From: Halieaceae bacterium
GTDB lineage: Bacteria; Pseudomonadota; Gammaproteobacteria; Pseudomonadales; Halieaceae
Reading direction: 5' to 3'
Assembly: GCA_902613175.1 (NCBI GenBank)
Contig: CACMGJ010000007.1
Coordinates: 1 to 64,000 of the forward strand
DNA: 64,000 nucleotides
Position numbers and translations under genes: made by a program. The notes below the pieces were generated by a model. The model was given only the letters and a program-made list of their open reading frames with translations, made no database searches and was not told the DNA's origin. Shown here one piece after another: positions 36,131 through 45,291 of this stretch. Numbering within the stretch: the stretch's first letter is position 1; each line of letters begins with the position of its first letter.

Positions 36131-37702
36131 GTGTCGGTTATCACCCCATTCACTCTGGAAAACTCAGCGGGCAAAAAAATCAGCTTCCCCAGCACGCGCC
36201 GAGCTCTTGTCTGCTTTATCAAAGAGGACTGCCCTACTTGCAGGCTCGTCTTACCTCTACTAGCGGCCATACACGAATCGCTAGCCAGTGAACTCGACTT
36301 TTTTATTATCGGTCAGACCCGTAGCGGTAACTCCCAATTAATGAGTGAGTTCACACCCCCCTTCAATCTTCTCGATGACAGCGCGTTAAAAGTATCGTTT
36401 ACAAATGACATTGAAATCGTACCTCAGGTATTTCTGACCGACTCCGAGGGGCATGTACTGGCCGAACGAACCGGTTTTGTCCGTGAGGAATGGCAAAAGA
36501 TGGTCGCTGAACTGTTCGAAAAGCACCCCAGAGCTGAACGTAAAGTTGAATGGGACTCTCTCCCCAGCTGGCGCCCAGGTTGCGGTTCACTTTCAGTCGA
36601 TCCGCTGCATGCAGAGCGGCTTCAGGCTGAAGCCGAAAATAGTCCGATAAGGGCGCGACGGATAGAAATGGGAAGCCAGGACGACGAATTCGAATTCATG
36701 TTCGACCAAGGATTCACTGACGGCCTGCCGGTTATTCCACCAACGCCTGAGAGAGTGCTCCGCATGTTGCAGGGTACGAGTCTAGATTCGCAGGACATCA
36801 TCGCGACCATGCCGCCGAACATGGCGAACGTCACCGTCGAGAAAATTGCCATCAACGCTGTCATGGCCGGATGCAGACCCGAGTACCTGCCAGTCGTCAT
36901 GGCGGCAGTCGATGCCGTCTGCACCGATGAATTTAATATCCATGGCGTCATGGCAACAACTATGGGTGCTAGTCCAGTCATGATTGTCAACGGGCCAATT
37001 CGCCATCTCCTAAAGATGAACATGGGGCTAGGCGCGCTCGGCCAGGGAAATCGCGCCAATGCGACGATCGGCCGCGCACTTAGACTGGTCATCCGCAACG
37101 TTGGTGGCGCAAAGCCAGGCGGCACGGAGCGTTCGACATTTTCAAACCCCATGAAATTCACCATGTGTTTTGCCGAGTGGGAAGAGAGGTCCTGCTGGGA
37201 TCCATTTCATGTTGATCGCGGGTTTGACGCCGACGATTCGGTGGTAACAACCCTTGCCATGTCGGCAGGTCCAACTTTGATTCTTGATGAAACCACCACC
37301 GAAGCGCCTGTGCTGGCCGCAGCCATTGGTGAAGCAACCAAGGGTATGCTCAATGCCAACTGGTACGATTCCTCAAACTGCCTGATGGTTGTTTCTCCAG
37401 AACACAACGATGTTTTTAAACGGGGCAAGGTTAGCAAATCTGCCTTGCGCAGAGATATTCAGAGAGCCAGTGAAAAGTCCGTGCAAGAGCTTATTCACGG
37501 TCCGAGTGCATCACCGGAACAGCTTGCCAGCTTGGCTCAGCTACCAGCCGATAGGCGAATCGGGAAATTCGGTGCGGAAGATCATATTGAAATTGTTGTG
37601 GCAGGCAGCGAGGCTGGTAAATGCACCGCATTTTTTCACGGCTGGATCCCCAGAAGCATGGGCTCTATTCCGGTTTCCAGAAAAATAGACGACTATATGT
37701 AA
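36131..37702 (+). CDS. Thioredoxin-like domain fused to UGSC-partner domain
   Basis: This 523-residue protein has a thioredoxin/peroxiredoxin-like N-terminal domain with the redox motif C34-P-T-C37. After a linker, the C-terminal part (about 185-523) matches the stand-alone partner at 10019: FTDGLPVIPPTPERV, AVMAGCRPEYLPVVMAAV and GLGALGQGNRANATIGRALRL. The fusion links the partner family to thiol redox chemistry, which fits its neighbour, the UGSC selenoprotein 20 bp downstream. The start is a GTG at 36131 with AAGGGA upstream. It has no clear signal peptide. The partner domain's reaction is unknown. Confidence 0.75.
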   Translation: MSVITPFTLENSAGKKISFPSTRRALVCFIKEDCPTCRLVLPLLAAIHESLASELDFFIIGQTRSGNSQLMSEFTPPFNLLDDSALKVSFTNDIEIVPQVFLTDSEGHVLAERTGFVREEWQKMVAELFEKHPRAERKVEWDSLPSWRPGCGSLSVDPLHAERLQAEAENSPIRARRIEMGSQDDEFEFMFDQGFTDGLPVIPPTPERVLRMLQGTSLDSQDIIATMPPNMANVTVEKIAINAVMAGCRPEYLPVVMAAVDAVCTDEFNIHGVMATTMGASPVMIVNGPIRHLLKMNMGLGALGQGNRANATIGRALRLVIRNVGGAKPGGTERSTFSNPMKFTMCFAEWEERSCWDPFHVDRGFDADDSVVTTLAMSAGPTLILDETTTEAPVLAAAIGEATKGMLNANWYDSSNCLMVVSPEHNDVFKRGKVSKSALRRDIQRASEKSVQELIHGPSASPEQLASLAQLPADRRIGKFGAEDHIEIVVAGSEAGKCTAFFHGWIPRSMGSIPVSRKIDDYM

Positions 37703-37722
37703 GAAAGGTAAAGGAGACTGAT

Positions 37723-38250
37723 ATGTCAGTGACATTGCTAGATCCAACCAACGAAGAGGCACCGGTTGCTCGGCAGATAACGCCAAGACCGAAGGCGATC
37801 GTAGGCAAGGTTGCCCTGCTGGATATTGCTAAAAGGCGGAGCGATGAGTTTTTAGACCGTCTTCAGGAAGCGATGGAACGGCGACTTCCTCAAGTTGAAG
37901 TTAATCGGTATCACAAACCCACCTTTTCAAAACCGGCGCCGGCTGATCTGCGCAGGGAGATCAAAAAAATCAATGACTTTGTTGTCATAGGTCTTGCCGA
38001 CTGAGGTTCTTGTACGTCGTGCAGTTTGCATGACACCGTTTATTTTGAAATCGAGCAAAAGCCTACTGTGGCCATTGCGTCGACAGAATTTGGGGACGCC
38101 GCTAAAACTCAGGCAAAGGCTCTGGGTATGGCTGATGCGAGGTACCTACTAGTGCCGCATCCCATTCAGGACGCGACAGGTGACCAGATTCGTGAGAAAG
38201 CTGATGCGATCGTCGATGACGTAATAGCGGCGCTTAGCAATAAAGGATGA
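37723..38250 (+). CDS. UGSC-family selenoprotein (in-frame TGA = Sec94)
   Basis: Two ORFs in one frame are split only by TGA at 38002-38004. Read as one, the protein has 175 residues with Sec94-Gly-Ser-Cys97 followed by TSCSLHD. The sequence after the TGA (PTVAIASTEFGD...ALGMADARYLLVPHPI) matches the paralog at 11094, whose Sec is at residue 98. The start is ATG at 37723 with AAGGAG 6 nt upstream. A 7-bp hairpin with a GUU loop lies in the right place for a bSECIS. It is the last gene of the tetR-DUF3604-fusion series and probably works with the fused thioredoxin-partner protein. A GTPase SelB and tRNA-Sec must be elsewhere in the genome. Confidence 0.85.
38017..38033 (+). promoter_or_regulatory. 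bSECIS-like hairpin of the second UGSC gene
   Basis: TCGTGCA (38017-38023) pairs with TGCATGA (38027-38033) over 7 bp, one pair being G-T, around the loop GTT. The loop G lies 20 nt after the TGA, within the spacing and loop-G rule known for bacterial selenocysteine insertion elements. Confidence 0.65.
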
Positions 38251-38300
38251 TTCCGTGCCTTGGCCAAACTAAAGTCCGGCGATGTTCGGCTGGCTCTACA

Positions 38301-38322
38301 AAGCCCCTTATCAACGGGGCTT
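38301..38322 (+). terminator. Intrinsic terminator after the second UGSC gene
   Basis: AAGCCCC pairs with GGGGCTT around TTATCAAC, 50 bp after the selenoprotein stop. The T-run is short, so strength is uncertain. The remaining gap to 38555 contains no supported gene. Confidence 0.5.
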
Positions 38323-38510
38323 CTTATGCACTTGTCATCAACCCAAGTCGATATGCCTATCGTCACATTTGGGGGGCAAGGAGGGGTATTTATGGGGACA
38401 CACTCCATCAAACTGCCGCCACTTCCAGCATAAAGAGAACAGCACCACCTTTAGTTCGCTCTTATTTGTTTTAAAGGGCTGTAAGAGCTGAACCCGCGCC
38501 AAAAAATACA

Positions 38511-38534
38511 GAAGCCCCGATACGTCGGGGCTTC
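38511..38534. terminator. Intrinsic terminator of the 38556-39242 gene
   Basis: GAAGCCCCGA and TCGGGGCTTC form a perfect 10-bp stem around TACG. It lies just after the minus-strand gene's stop and has an A-run on the plus-strand side (T-run on the minus strand). Confidence 0.7.
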
Positions 38535-38555
38535 ACACCCAGAACTTCCTCGGAG

Positions 38556-39242
38556 TTACATATCAGCCACTGCGTAGGTTTCGCAGACCAAAGAGAAGCC
38601 GTGAACGATCTCGCGCTTGCCATCGAGATTGGAGACCGCCTTTTGGAACCAGCCTTCGGCACGAGCATCCATCATTCGCCCCATCGCTGCCCGATCGGAT
38701 GACCCCAACGACACCATAAGCAAGCCAGCGGTTTCACCGGTATCGCCCATGAATACCTGCATGGAGACGTTGTGGCCGCGCTCCTGCATTTCCGAATAGA
38801 GGTTGTCTAAAGCCGCCATGTAACCGCCAGGGTTATCGGTCTTCACATGCAGATTGTAGTAATACCCTTTTTCCGAGACCTCCGCAGCTCGCACAATGCG
38901 CCAGTTGTCCCACATGCGCACTTCGCGATCGACATCCATCTTGGCGACTTCAGCAGCAACTCCGGGATTCATTGGGTCGTTAGCCCATACCATGGCCTGG
39001 GAATCAAAGAAAGTCCAAAGATAGTGATCACCCATTTCCTGAGCCCCCGATGTTGGCGAACACAGCCCCATTGCCATCGCGTTATTTGCTTTAACCAGTG
39101 CTTTAGCACTGCCTTTAGCCCAAGCCGAATAACCCGCGGGATCGTTTGTATTAATGGTGATGAGGTTCATGACGGGCTCAGCTTGAACACTGGCACAAGC
39201 AAAAATTATCGTCGATGACAGAAGTTTAGTGATGCTTTTCAT
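38556..39242 (-). CDS. Exported protein of unknown function
   Basis: This 228-residue protein has a short signal peptide ending CASVQAEP. Two similar halves seem present, each with a N(D)PGGY-like turn (NTNDPAGYSAW near 32 and KTDNPGGYMAAL near 125). This suggests paired alpha/beta barrel (ABM/NIPSNAP-like) units. It is monocistronic with its own terminator. Another exported protein of similar size, at 53944, has a comparable look. Function is unknown. Confidence 0.7.
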   Translation of the reverse strand: MKSITKLLSSTIIFACASVQAEPVMNLITINTNDPAGYSAWAKGSAKALVKANNAMAMGLCSPTSGAQEMGDHYLWTFFDSQAMVWANDPMNPGVAAEVAKMDVDREVRMWDNWRIVRAAEVSEKGYYYNLHVKTDNPGGYMAALDNLYSEMQERGHNVSMQVFMGDTGETAGLLMVSLGSSDRAAMGRMMDARAEGWFQKAVSNLDGKREIVHGFSLVCETYAVADM

Positions 39243-39442
39243 GGTTCGTTCTCCCCTTATTGTTATGAAACGCGCAGACGCGCCTTGTCAGCATAGGAAA
39301 GGTCTGACAATTTGCTTTTTTCTAACCAATTATCGGGACTCGAGCAAGTGTCGACGAACGTCCTTGTCATTAGCCATTGATGCGTTAGATTTAACGAGGC
39401 GCACAATTCATCAACCATTACTTAAAGTGATGAGGAGTCATC

Positions 39443-42400
39443 GTGGCAACGTTAAAACTCCAGCTGTTTTTCATGCTACTCCTGGGCACAACGCTAGCAG
39501 CAACCCTTCAGGCCAAAGATGTCATCGACACTGCACTTTATGAGGGTCTTGAATGGCGAGAGATTGGACCCTGGCGAGGCGGACGTGTCACTGCGGTGAC
39601 AGGTGTGCTCAGTGACGACCGAACCTACTACATGGGTGCAACGGGCGGGGGCGTATGGAAGACCGATAACGCGGGAAACTCCTGGAGTAACGTATCAGAT
39701 GGCTACTTTGGTGTCGGTACCATTGGCGCCATTGCGGTGGCCGAATCAGATGAAAACATTGTCTACGTTGGCACAGGTGAGGCTCCGATTCGTGGTGTAA
39801 CGACCAGCCACGGCGACGGCATGTACAAGTCGACCAATGCTGGGAAAACTTGGAGGCACATCGGACTCAAAAACGCAGGTCAAATTGCCCGGGTTATTGT
39901 CCATCCATCTAATCCCGACCTCGTCTATGTGGCCGTCCAGGGGCAAATTTGGGGGCCAAGTGAAGAGCGTGGTGTATATCGATCGATTAACGGCGGGGAC
40001 ACTTGGGAGCCGGTGCTTCAGATTGACGATGAGACAGGCGCAACAGACCTCTCAATGGATCCTAGCAACCCACGAATTATGTACGCATCAATGTGGGAGC
40101 ACGGTCGAACCCCCTGGTTCATCAAGTCAGGCGGTACAGCAGGTGGGCTTTATAAAACTACGGACGGCGGTGATAGCTGGAAGAAGCTGGGTGGCGGCCT
40201 TCCCGAGCTCATTGGCAAAACAGGGGTTGATGTATCTGCCAGCAGTCCCAATCGCATTTATGCGATTGTCGAAGCCGAGATCGATCAAGGTGGTTTGTGG
40301 CGCAGTGACGACTATGGCGAAACCTGGTCTCTGCTGAATAACGAACGAATCATTTGGTCCCGTGCTTGGTATTACATTCACATAAAAGCCGATCCACAAA
40401 ACGCGGATACCGTTTGGGTCCTTAACGCACCCCTCATGAAGTCGATCGATGGCGGGAAAACCTTTGAAACGCGATCGGCGCCTCACGGTGATCACCACGA
40501 TATGTGGTTCAACCCGAAGAACAGCGCAAACTTCATTAACGGTAATGATGGAGGAGCCACTGTCACCTTTGACGGTGGCGCATCATGGTCCAGCATCATG
40601 AATCAGCCGACCGCTCAGTTTTATCGGGTCATTACCGACAACCAAACACCCTTCCGACTTTACGCTGGGCAGCAAGACAACTCCACGGTATCCATTCCTA
40701 GCAGGACGTTCGGCGGCGGTATTGGGCACGAGGACTACTTCCCGGTGGGTGGAGGCGAGAGCGCACACATCGCTTTTGACCCCGAAAACCCGCGGCTTAT
40801 TTACGCGACCACGATTAACGGCACCCTGACCGAGTATGACCACGTGAATAAGCGTACTCGCCCGATCAAGCCGTATCCCGAATACGTTTTTGGCGAACAA
40901 TCGAAAGATCTCAAATACCGCACAAACTGGAATGCCCCGGTGGTGGCATCGCCCCACAACCCTGAAATTCTCTACTATGGCACCCAGAAATTACTGCGCA
41001 GTGATAATCGCGGTGTGACCTGGACGGAAATCAGTCCCGACCTAACCTTCAACGATAAATCCAAACAGGGCTTAAACGGTGGTCCGCTGACGCCAGAAAA
41101 TGTCGGTGCTGAGTTCTACGGCACGATTTTCTACATTGCCGAATCGACCCATCAAGCCGGGGTCATATGGGTGGGAACAGACGACGGTCGGCTGCAAATC
41201 ACGCTGAACGGCGGCGAGTCATGGGTAGATGTAACACCGAGGAATTTGAAAGGCGCTCAAATTAACGCCATCGAAGTTAGTCCACACGAACCGGGCGTTG
41301 CCTACATTGCGGTGGCGGGCTACAAGATGAATGATTTCCGGCCCTACATTTACAAGTTGACCGACTACGGGAAGCGCTGGACGAGACTCGATGGCGACCT
41401 CCCCGACGACAATTTTGTACGCGTGGTCCGCGCCGATCCCGAGAGAGAGGGGCTTCTGTACGCGGGCTCCGAAGGCGGACTATGTGTATCTTTTGACGAC
41501 GGCGATCACTGGCAGTCCTTGGACATGAATTTCCCCACTGTGCCAATCACAGACTTGAGGGTTCGGCAAAACACACTGGTTGCGGCGACCCAAGGCCGAG
41601 GGTTTTGGGCGTTGGATGAGCTCACGGTCATCCGCCAACTCTCTGCGTCGCTGTCAGAGAAAAAAGTACATGTCTTCGAACCAAAACCGACGACGCTGAT
41701 GCGCTGGAGTGGGCGCGGCGGTGCCAACAAAGGGAAAAACCCATCATCGGGCGTGGTTCTCTCCTACTTCATCGGGGAAGAGATCGAGGGTCCGCTATCC
41801 ATCCAGATTCGTGACAAAGATGGCGATTTAGTAAGAACGTACTCGAGTGACGAGCGCGATTTTGACCGGTGTGTCATGGGTAATCTGACGCCTCGATTGG
41901 CCTACACAATGAGCTACCCGACCATGAAGCAAGGTATCAATAACTGGTCCTGGGATATGCGTAAAAATGGCCTGACCTGCATTGACGATATCCGTCTCTT
42001 CGCAGGCTTCAGTGGACCAACGGTAACGCCCGGGCAGTATTCGGTATCGGTGCGTATTGGCGATCACTCAGACTCAACAGACTTCATCTTATCCGCCGAT
42101 CCCCGGGTAGACGCGAGCTCAGACGACTATGCGTTTTTAGATACCAAACGATCCGAGGCGGCGGCAATGCTCAATGAGCTGCTGGAGGCACTGAATAATG
42201 CGCGAACAGCGCGAGACCGCATCGAGGCCCTTGTCCCGGACAGCGGTGATAATGAATCGCTCAAAGCGCTCTCTGCACAGGCCATCAGTAAGCTGAATGC
42301 GTGGGAAGATCTCGTGACGCAAACGGGCTATAAAACCTATGAGGACGAAGACAGTATGCCGCCCATGTTAGATGTGCATATCCGACACGTGTTTGACGTG

Positions 42401-42577
42401 ATCGATCGCGCGGGCGCACCTGTCTCCGAAGGGTCGCTGCAACGCCTAGCGGACCTCAGGGAGCAATGGCGTGTTGCAAAGGCTCAGTTGTTGGCCATCA
42501 CAGAAAATGAGCTACAGCGAATAAATGAGTGGGCGCGGGAGAACAATGTGGCGCATATCGTCGCACCGCTCGATTAA
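39443..42577 (+). CDS. Large exported BNR/Asp-box repeat protein (sortilin/VPS10-like propeller)
   Basis: This 1044-residue protein has a signal peptide (LFFMLLLGTTLAATLQA) and about ten Asp-box repeats (S-x-D/N-x-G-x-T-W; for example TDNAGNSW, STNAGKTW, TTDGGDSW and SDDYGETW). They run through residues about 60-690 and should form one or two beta-propellers. A C-terminal region of mixed sheet and helix follows. Related proteins are often named glycosyl hydrolase or VPS10-like, but no sialidase catalytic set was identified. The start is GTG at 39443 with GAGGAG upstream. It is probably periplasmic or at the cell surface, in protein or glycan handling. Confidence 0.8.
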   Translation: MATLKLQLFFMLLLGTTLAATLQAKDVIDTALYEGLEWREIGPWRGGRVTAVTGVLSDDRTYYMGATGGGVWKTDNAGNSWSNVSDGYFGVGTIGAIAVAESDENIVYVGTGEAPIRGVTTSHGDGMYKSTNAGKTWRHIGLKNAGQIARVIVHPSNPDLVYVAVQGQIWGPSEERGVYRSINGGDTWEPVLQIDDETGATDLSMDPSNPRIMYASMWEHGRTPWFIKSGGTAGGLYKTTDGGDSWKKLGGGLPELIGKTGVDVSASSPNRIYAIVEAEIDQGGLWRSDDYGETWSLLNNERIIWSRAWYYIHIKADPQNADTVWVLNAPLMKSIDGGKTFETRSAPHGDHHDMWFNPKNSANFINGNDGGATVTFDGGASWSSIMNQPTAQFYRVITDNQTPFRLYAGQQDNSTVSIPSRTFGGGIGHEDYFPVGGGESAHIAFDPENPRLIYATTINGTLTEYDHVNKRTRPIKPYPEYVFGEQSKDLKYRTNWNAPVVASPHNPEILYYGTQKLLRSDNRGVTWTEISPDLTFNDKSKQGLNGGPLTPENVGAEFYGTIFYIAESTHQAGVIWVGTDDGRLQITLNGGESWVDVTPRNLKGAQINAIEVSPHEPGVAYIAVAGYKMNDFRPYIYKLTDYGKRWTRLDGDLPDDNFVRVVRADPEREGLLYAGSEGGLCVSFDDGDHWQSLDMNFPTVPITDLRVRQNTLVAATQGRGFWALDELTVIRQLSASLSEKKVHVFEPKPTTLMRWSGRGGANKGKNPSSGVVLSYFIGEEIEGPLSIQIRDKDGDLVRTYSSDERDFDRCVMGNLTPRLAYTMSYPTMKQGINNWSWDMRKNGLTCIDDIRLFAGFSGPTVTPGQYSVSVRIGDHSDSTDFILSADPRVDASSDDYAFLDTKRSEAAAMLNELLEALNNARTARDRIEALVPDSGDNESLKALSAQAISKLNAWEDLVTQTGYKTYEDEDSMPPMLDVHIRHVFDVIDRAGAPVSEGSLQRLADLREQWRVAKAQLLAITENELQRINEWARENNVAHIVAPLD

Positions 42578-42801
42578 TTAAGCCTATTTTTGTGTAGCGC
42601 ATCCAAGATACCGCATGTCGAGAGGCGTTGATTTGATTTTTGCCTGATATGGCAAATACAAGTCGTGACTTCTCAGGTATTGAACACGCATACTCAGGTC
42701 AACATCGTTTATCGTTCGATGGGTGGCCGCATCATTCTTTAATGCGAATCACCGTCTCCAAAAACAATAATGAACGCTAATTTCTCTAGGGAAATTTTTT
42801 A

Positions 42802-44265
42802 ATGACAGCAACATCCAAAACCGAAGGTCAGCAATCACCAGTCGAAAACGCCGGGTTCGGCACAAAGTCCTACCGAACCTACGTTCTCTCCGCCCTAACG
42901 CTTATCTACATCTTAAACTTCGTCGATCGCGGACTTCTTGCGGTGGTAGGTCCTGACCTGGTGCCGGAGCTTGGGATTTCTGACACTCAGTTTGGCTTGC
43001 TAACAGGCTTTGGTTTTGCCCTGCTATACACCATTGTCGGCATCCCGTTGGCTCGACTCGCTGACACCGGACACCGTGTGTGGATCATGACCATCTGCAT
43101 CGCGCTATGGTCGCTGATGACCGCACTTTGCGGTCTTTCCACCGAAATCACCATTGGCTCGATAACTATCGGAGCGTTCTGGGTCTTGTTGATGTGTCGC
43201 GTCGGGGTTGGTGTTGGTGAGGCCGGGTGTACGCCCCCCGCAAACTCGCTAATCGCCGACTACTTCACACCGCGTGAGCGCTCTCAGGCACTCGGTGTTT
43301 ACGCCATGGGCGTAACACTCGGCAGCATGTTTGCCAACCTGATTGGCGGCTGGGTCACCGATGCCTTTGATTGGCGTACTGCTTTCTTTGTCGTTGGCTT
43401 ACCCGGCCTGCTAATTGCCCTTATCTTTAAGATGACGGTAAAGGAACCACCTCGCGGCCATACCGACCCCGTTGGCACAGAGCCTAAAGAGCGTGTAGAG
43501 CTCCGTGAGGCGATTCGGGAGTTAATGACAAAACCTGCCTTCTGGCTGATGACAGCAGGCGCCACTATTGCGGCCTTTTGCGGCTACGGTATCTCGTCTT
43601 TCCAATCGATCTTCCTCGTGCGTGCTCATAGCATTACCACCGGTGAGGCGGCGATATGGATTAACACACCCGTCTCACTGGTCGCCGCGAGTGGCACATT
43701 CGCTACCGGTTGGATGGCAACCCGACTCTACAAGAAATACCCCGGCGCCATTGCCTGGGTGCCTGCAATCGGCTTGGCGCTCTCAGTCCCCTTCTATCTG
43801 TTTGCTTTCACAACCGAGAGCCTGCTTTACGCAGGCATTTGCTTGGGCATCGGTGGCTTTGTGAAGTACGGCTATCTAGCGGCCCAATACACCATCGGTC
43901 AGGGCGTGGTCACGATGCGCGTGCGCGCAACGGCGACCGCTGTGCTGCTCTTCGTCGTTAACCTCATCGGTTATGGTTTCGGACCGCTTTTCATTGGCGC
44001 CATCTCCGACGTCTTCTTCGTCAACGGGATTGTCGAATTGGGCGTCGCCGCCGATGAGCTAGCGAGGAACCAGTGTCATCCGCGGGTGATTGCAGAGCTC
44101 AGTGAGCCGTTGCAAAACGTCTGCGGCGCGGTTTATGCGGATAGCCTAAGGTCAGCCATGCTCATTACCGCGAGTCTCTATGCGGGCTGTGCCTTTTTCT
44201 TCGTCTTAACGTGGCGGCGTCTCGATAAAGACATGGTCGATCGCAACCCGGCGCAGGCAGCCTGA
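42802..44265 (+). CDS. MFS transporter (spinster-like)
   Basis: This 487-residue inner-membrane transporter has 12 predicted membrane segments, with ILNFVDRGLLAVVGPDLVPEL near the N-terminus and CRVGVGVGEAGCTPPANSLIADYF in the fourth helix region. It is more distant from the two MFS paralogs at 21408 and 31679 than they are from each other. It lies downstream of the BNR-repeat gene by 224 bp and converges with the DUF1415 gene. The substrate is unknown. Confidence 0.9.
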   Translation: MTATSKTEGQQSPVENAGFGTKSYRTYVLSALTLIYILNFVDRGLLAVVGPDLVPELGISDTQFGLLTGFGFALLYTIVGIPLARLADTGHRVWIMTICIALWSLMTALCGLSTEITIGSITIGAFWVLLMCRVGVGVGEAGCTPPANSLIADYFTPRERSQALGVYAMGVTLGSMFANLIGGWVTDAFDWRTAFFVVGLPGLLIALIFKMTVKEPPRGHTDPVGTEPKERVELREAIRELMTKPAFWLMTAGATIAAFCGYGISSFQSIFLVRAHSITTGEAAIWINTPVSLVAASGTFATGWMATRLYKKYPGAIAWVPAIGLALSVPFYLFAFTTESLLYAGICLGIGGFVKYGYLAAQYTIGQGVVTMRVRATATAVLLFVVNLIGYGFGPLFIGAISDVFFVNGIVELGVAADELARNQCHPRVIAELSEPLQNVCGAVYADSLRSAMLITASLYAGCAFFFVLTWRRLDKDMVDRNPAQAA

Positions 44266-44278
44266 CAGTAGCAATTTT

Positions 44279-44911
44279 TTAGCTGTCGAGTGAGTACAGT
44301 AAGCGCTCAATGCCCGCTAACCCCAGTCGCTCTAGCGTCTGAATATTGCGCTCAGAAATCCGCTCCGGGTTCGGGTAGGTGTCCAGCACGTTCGTCACCA
44401 TAGTCTCGCGGAGCAAATGAATAAGTGGGTATGGCGCACGGTTAGTAAAGTGACTTGCCGCGCCTACAGGCTCCCCCTCAAAGCGATAGTCAGGGTGAAA
44501 ACTTGCGAGCTGAACCTTGCCATCCAGTCCCATCTGCTCAAGAACAGTCTGTGCGTCATCGAGAAAACCTAGATAATCATCAAACGCCTCTAAACCCTTG
44601 GGGAATACAAGCACCGAAGTGGCGATATCCGACTCTGATGAGTAGCTGAGCAGATCAAGCTCGGTGAAGAGCAGTGTGGCAATGGCCTCGGGTGATGCCG
44701 ATTCGCAGGCAACGATGCGCAGTGCATCTGCTGAGACCACAGGGCGTGCAAAGGGGCATAAGTTGAGATCGACTACAAACAGCTCGATCCAAGCGCGCAC
44801 GTGCGCGATCGCCCGTTCATTGATGATTTCTGACACCGCGCTCACGTAAGCAGCAACATCAACTGAATTCCCGAGAAAAAGCGCCCAACGCCAAGAGCAC
44901 TCCGATATCAA
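44279..44911 (-). CDS. DUF1415 family protein
   Basis: This protein of up to 210 residues contains the conserved DUF1415 features WIELFVVDLNLCPFARPV and LASFHPDYRFEGEP, followed by TNRAPYPLIHLLRE. It has conserved Cys and His residues but no known reaction. The start is uncertain: the frame opens at TTG 44911, but a GTG near 44845 better fits the usual family length. It converges with the MFS gene. Confidence 0.85.
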   Translation of the reverse strand: MISECSWRWALFLGNSVDVAAYVSAVSEIINERAIAHVRAWIELFVVDLNLCPFARPVVSADALRIVACESASPEAIATLLFTELDLLSYSSESDIATSVLVFPKGLEAFDDYLGFLDDAQTVLEQMGLDGKVQLASFHPDYRFEGEPVGAASHFTNRAPYPLIHLLRETMVTNVLDTYPNPERISERNIQTLERLGLAGIERLLYSLDS

Positions 44912-45291
44912 TCAAATTGCCCAACACTATATATCGCCCCGTGAATCAGCAAGACAACTTTTTGCCGATATCAAACTCATACAACGAGATAATGCCAGCT
45001 GAAATCATTATCTCGAGCATATCGATGTTTGTTGAGAATTTCTTTGCTGCACTTAACCCTTCTAAAACTAAACCGACCACACTGGTCATTTATAGCATCC
45101 CAGAGCAAAGCATTATCCTCACATACAAAAGACGCCGGTCGAGATCGGCGCTCAAAGGAATCAGTTATGCCTATATTCCACAACCATAGGTAAAAAATCT
45201 CCTCTTGCATGCCACCATTGGTGTGGGCAACCTATGAAAACAAGGATTGGTAAACGCCAGTAGCCATTTGTCTAGCTCAATGAGATAAACA
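44912..45291. other. Intergenic region without a supported gene
   Basis: This 380-bp gap holds a weak GCCG/CGGC hairpin near 45134-45154 and a low-complexity open frame that I do not accept as a gene. It separates the DUF1415 gene from the Coq4-like gene. Confidence 0.4.

Noticed and set aside
38026-38250. Independent 74-residue gene
   Set aside because: It is the C-terminal half of the second UGSC selenoprotein.
38247-38474. 75-residue open frame after the second UGSC gene
   Set aside because: It runs through a terminator hairpin and has no coding signs.
44917-45189. 90-residue open frame
   Set aside because: No ribosome site, no recognisable similarity and low-complexity composition; treated as chance.
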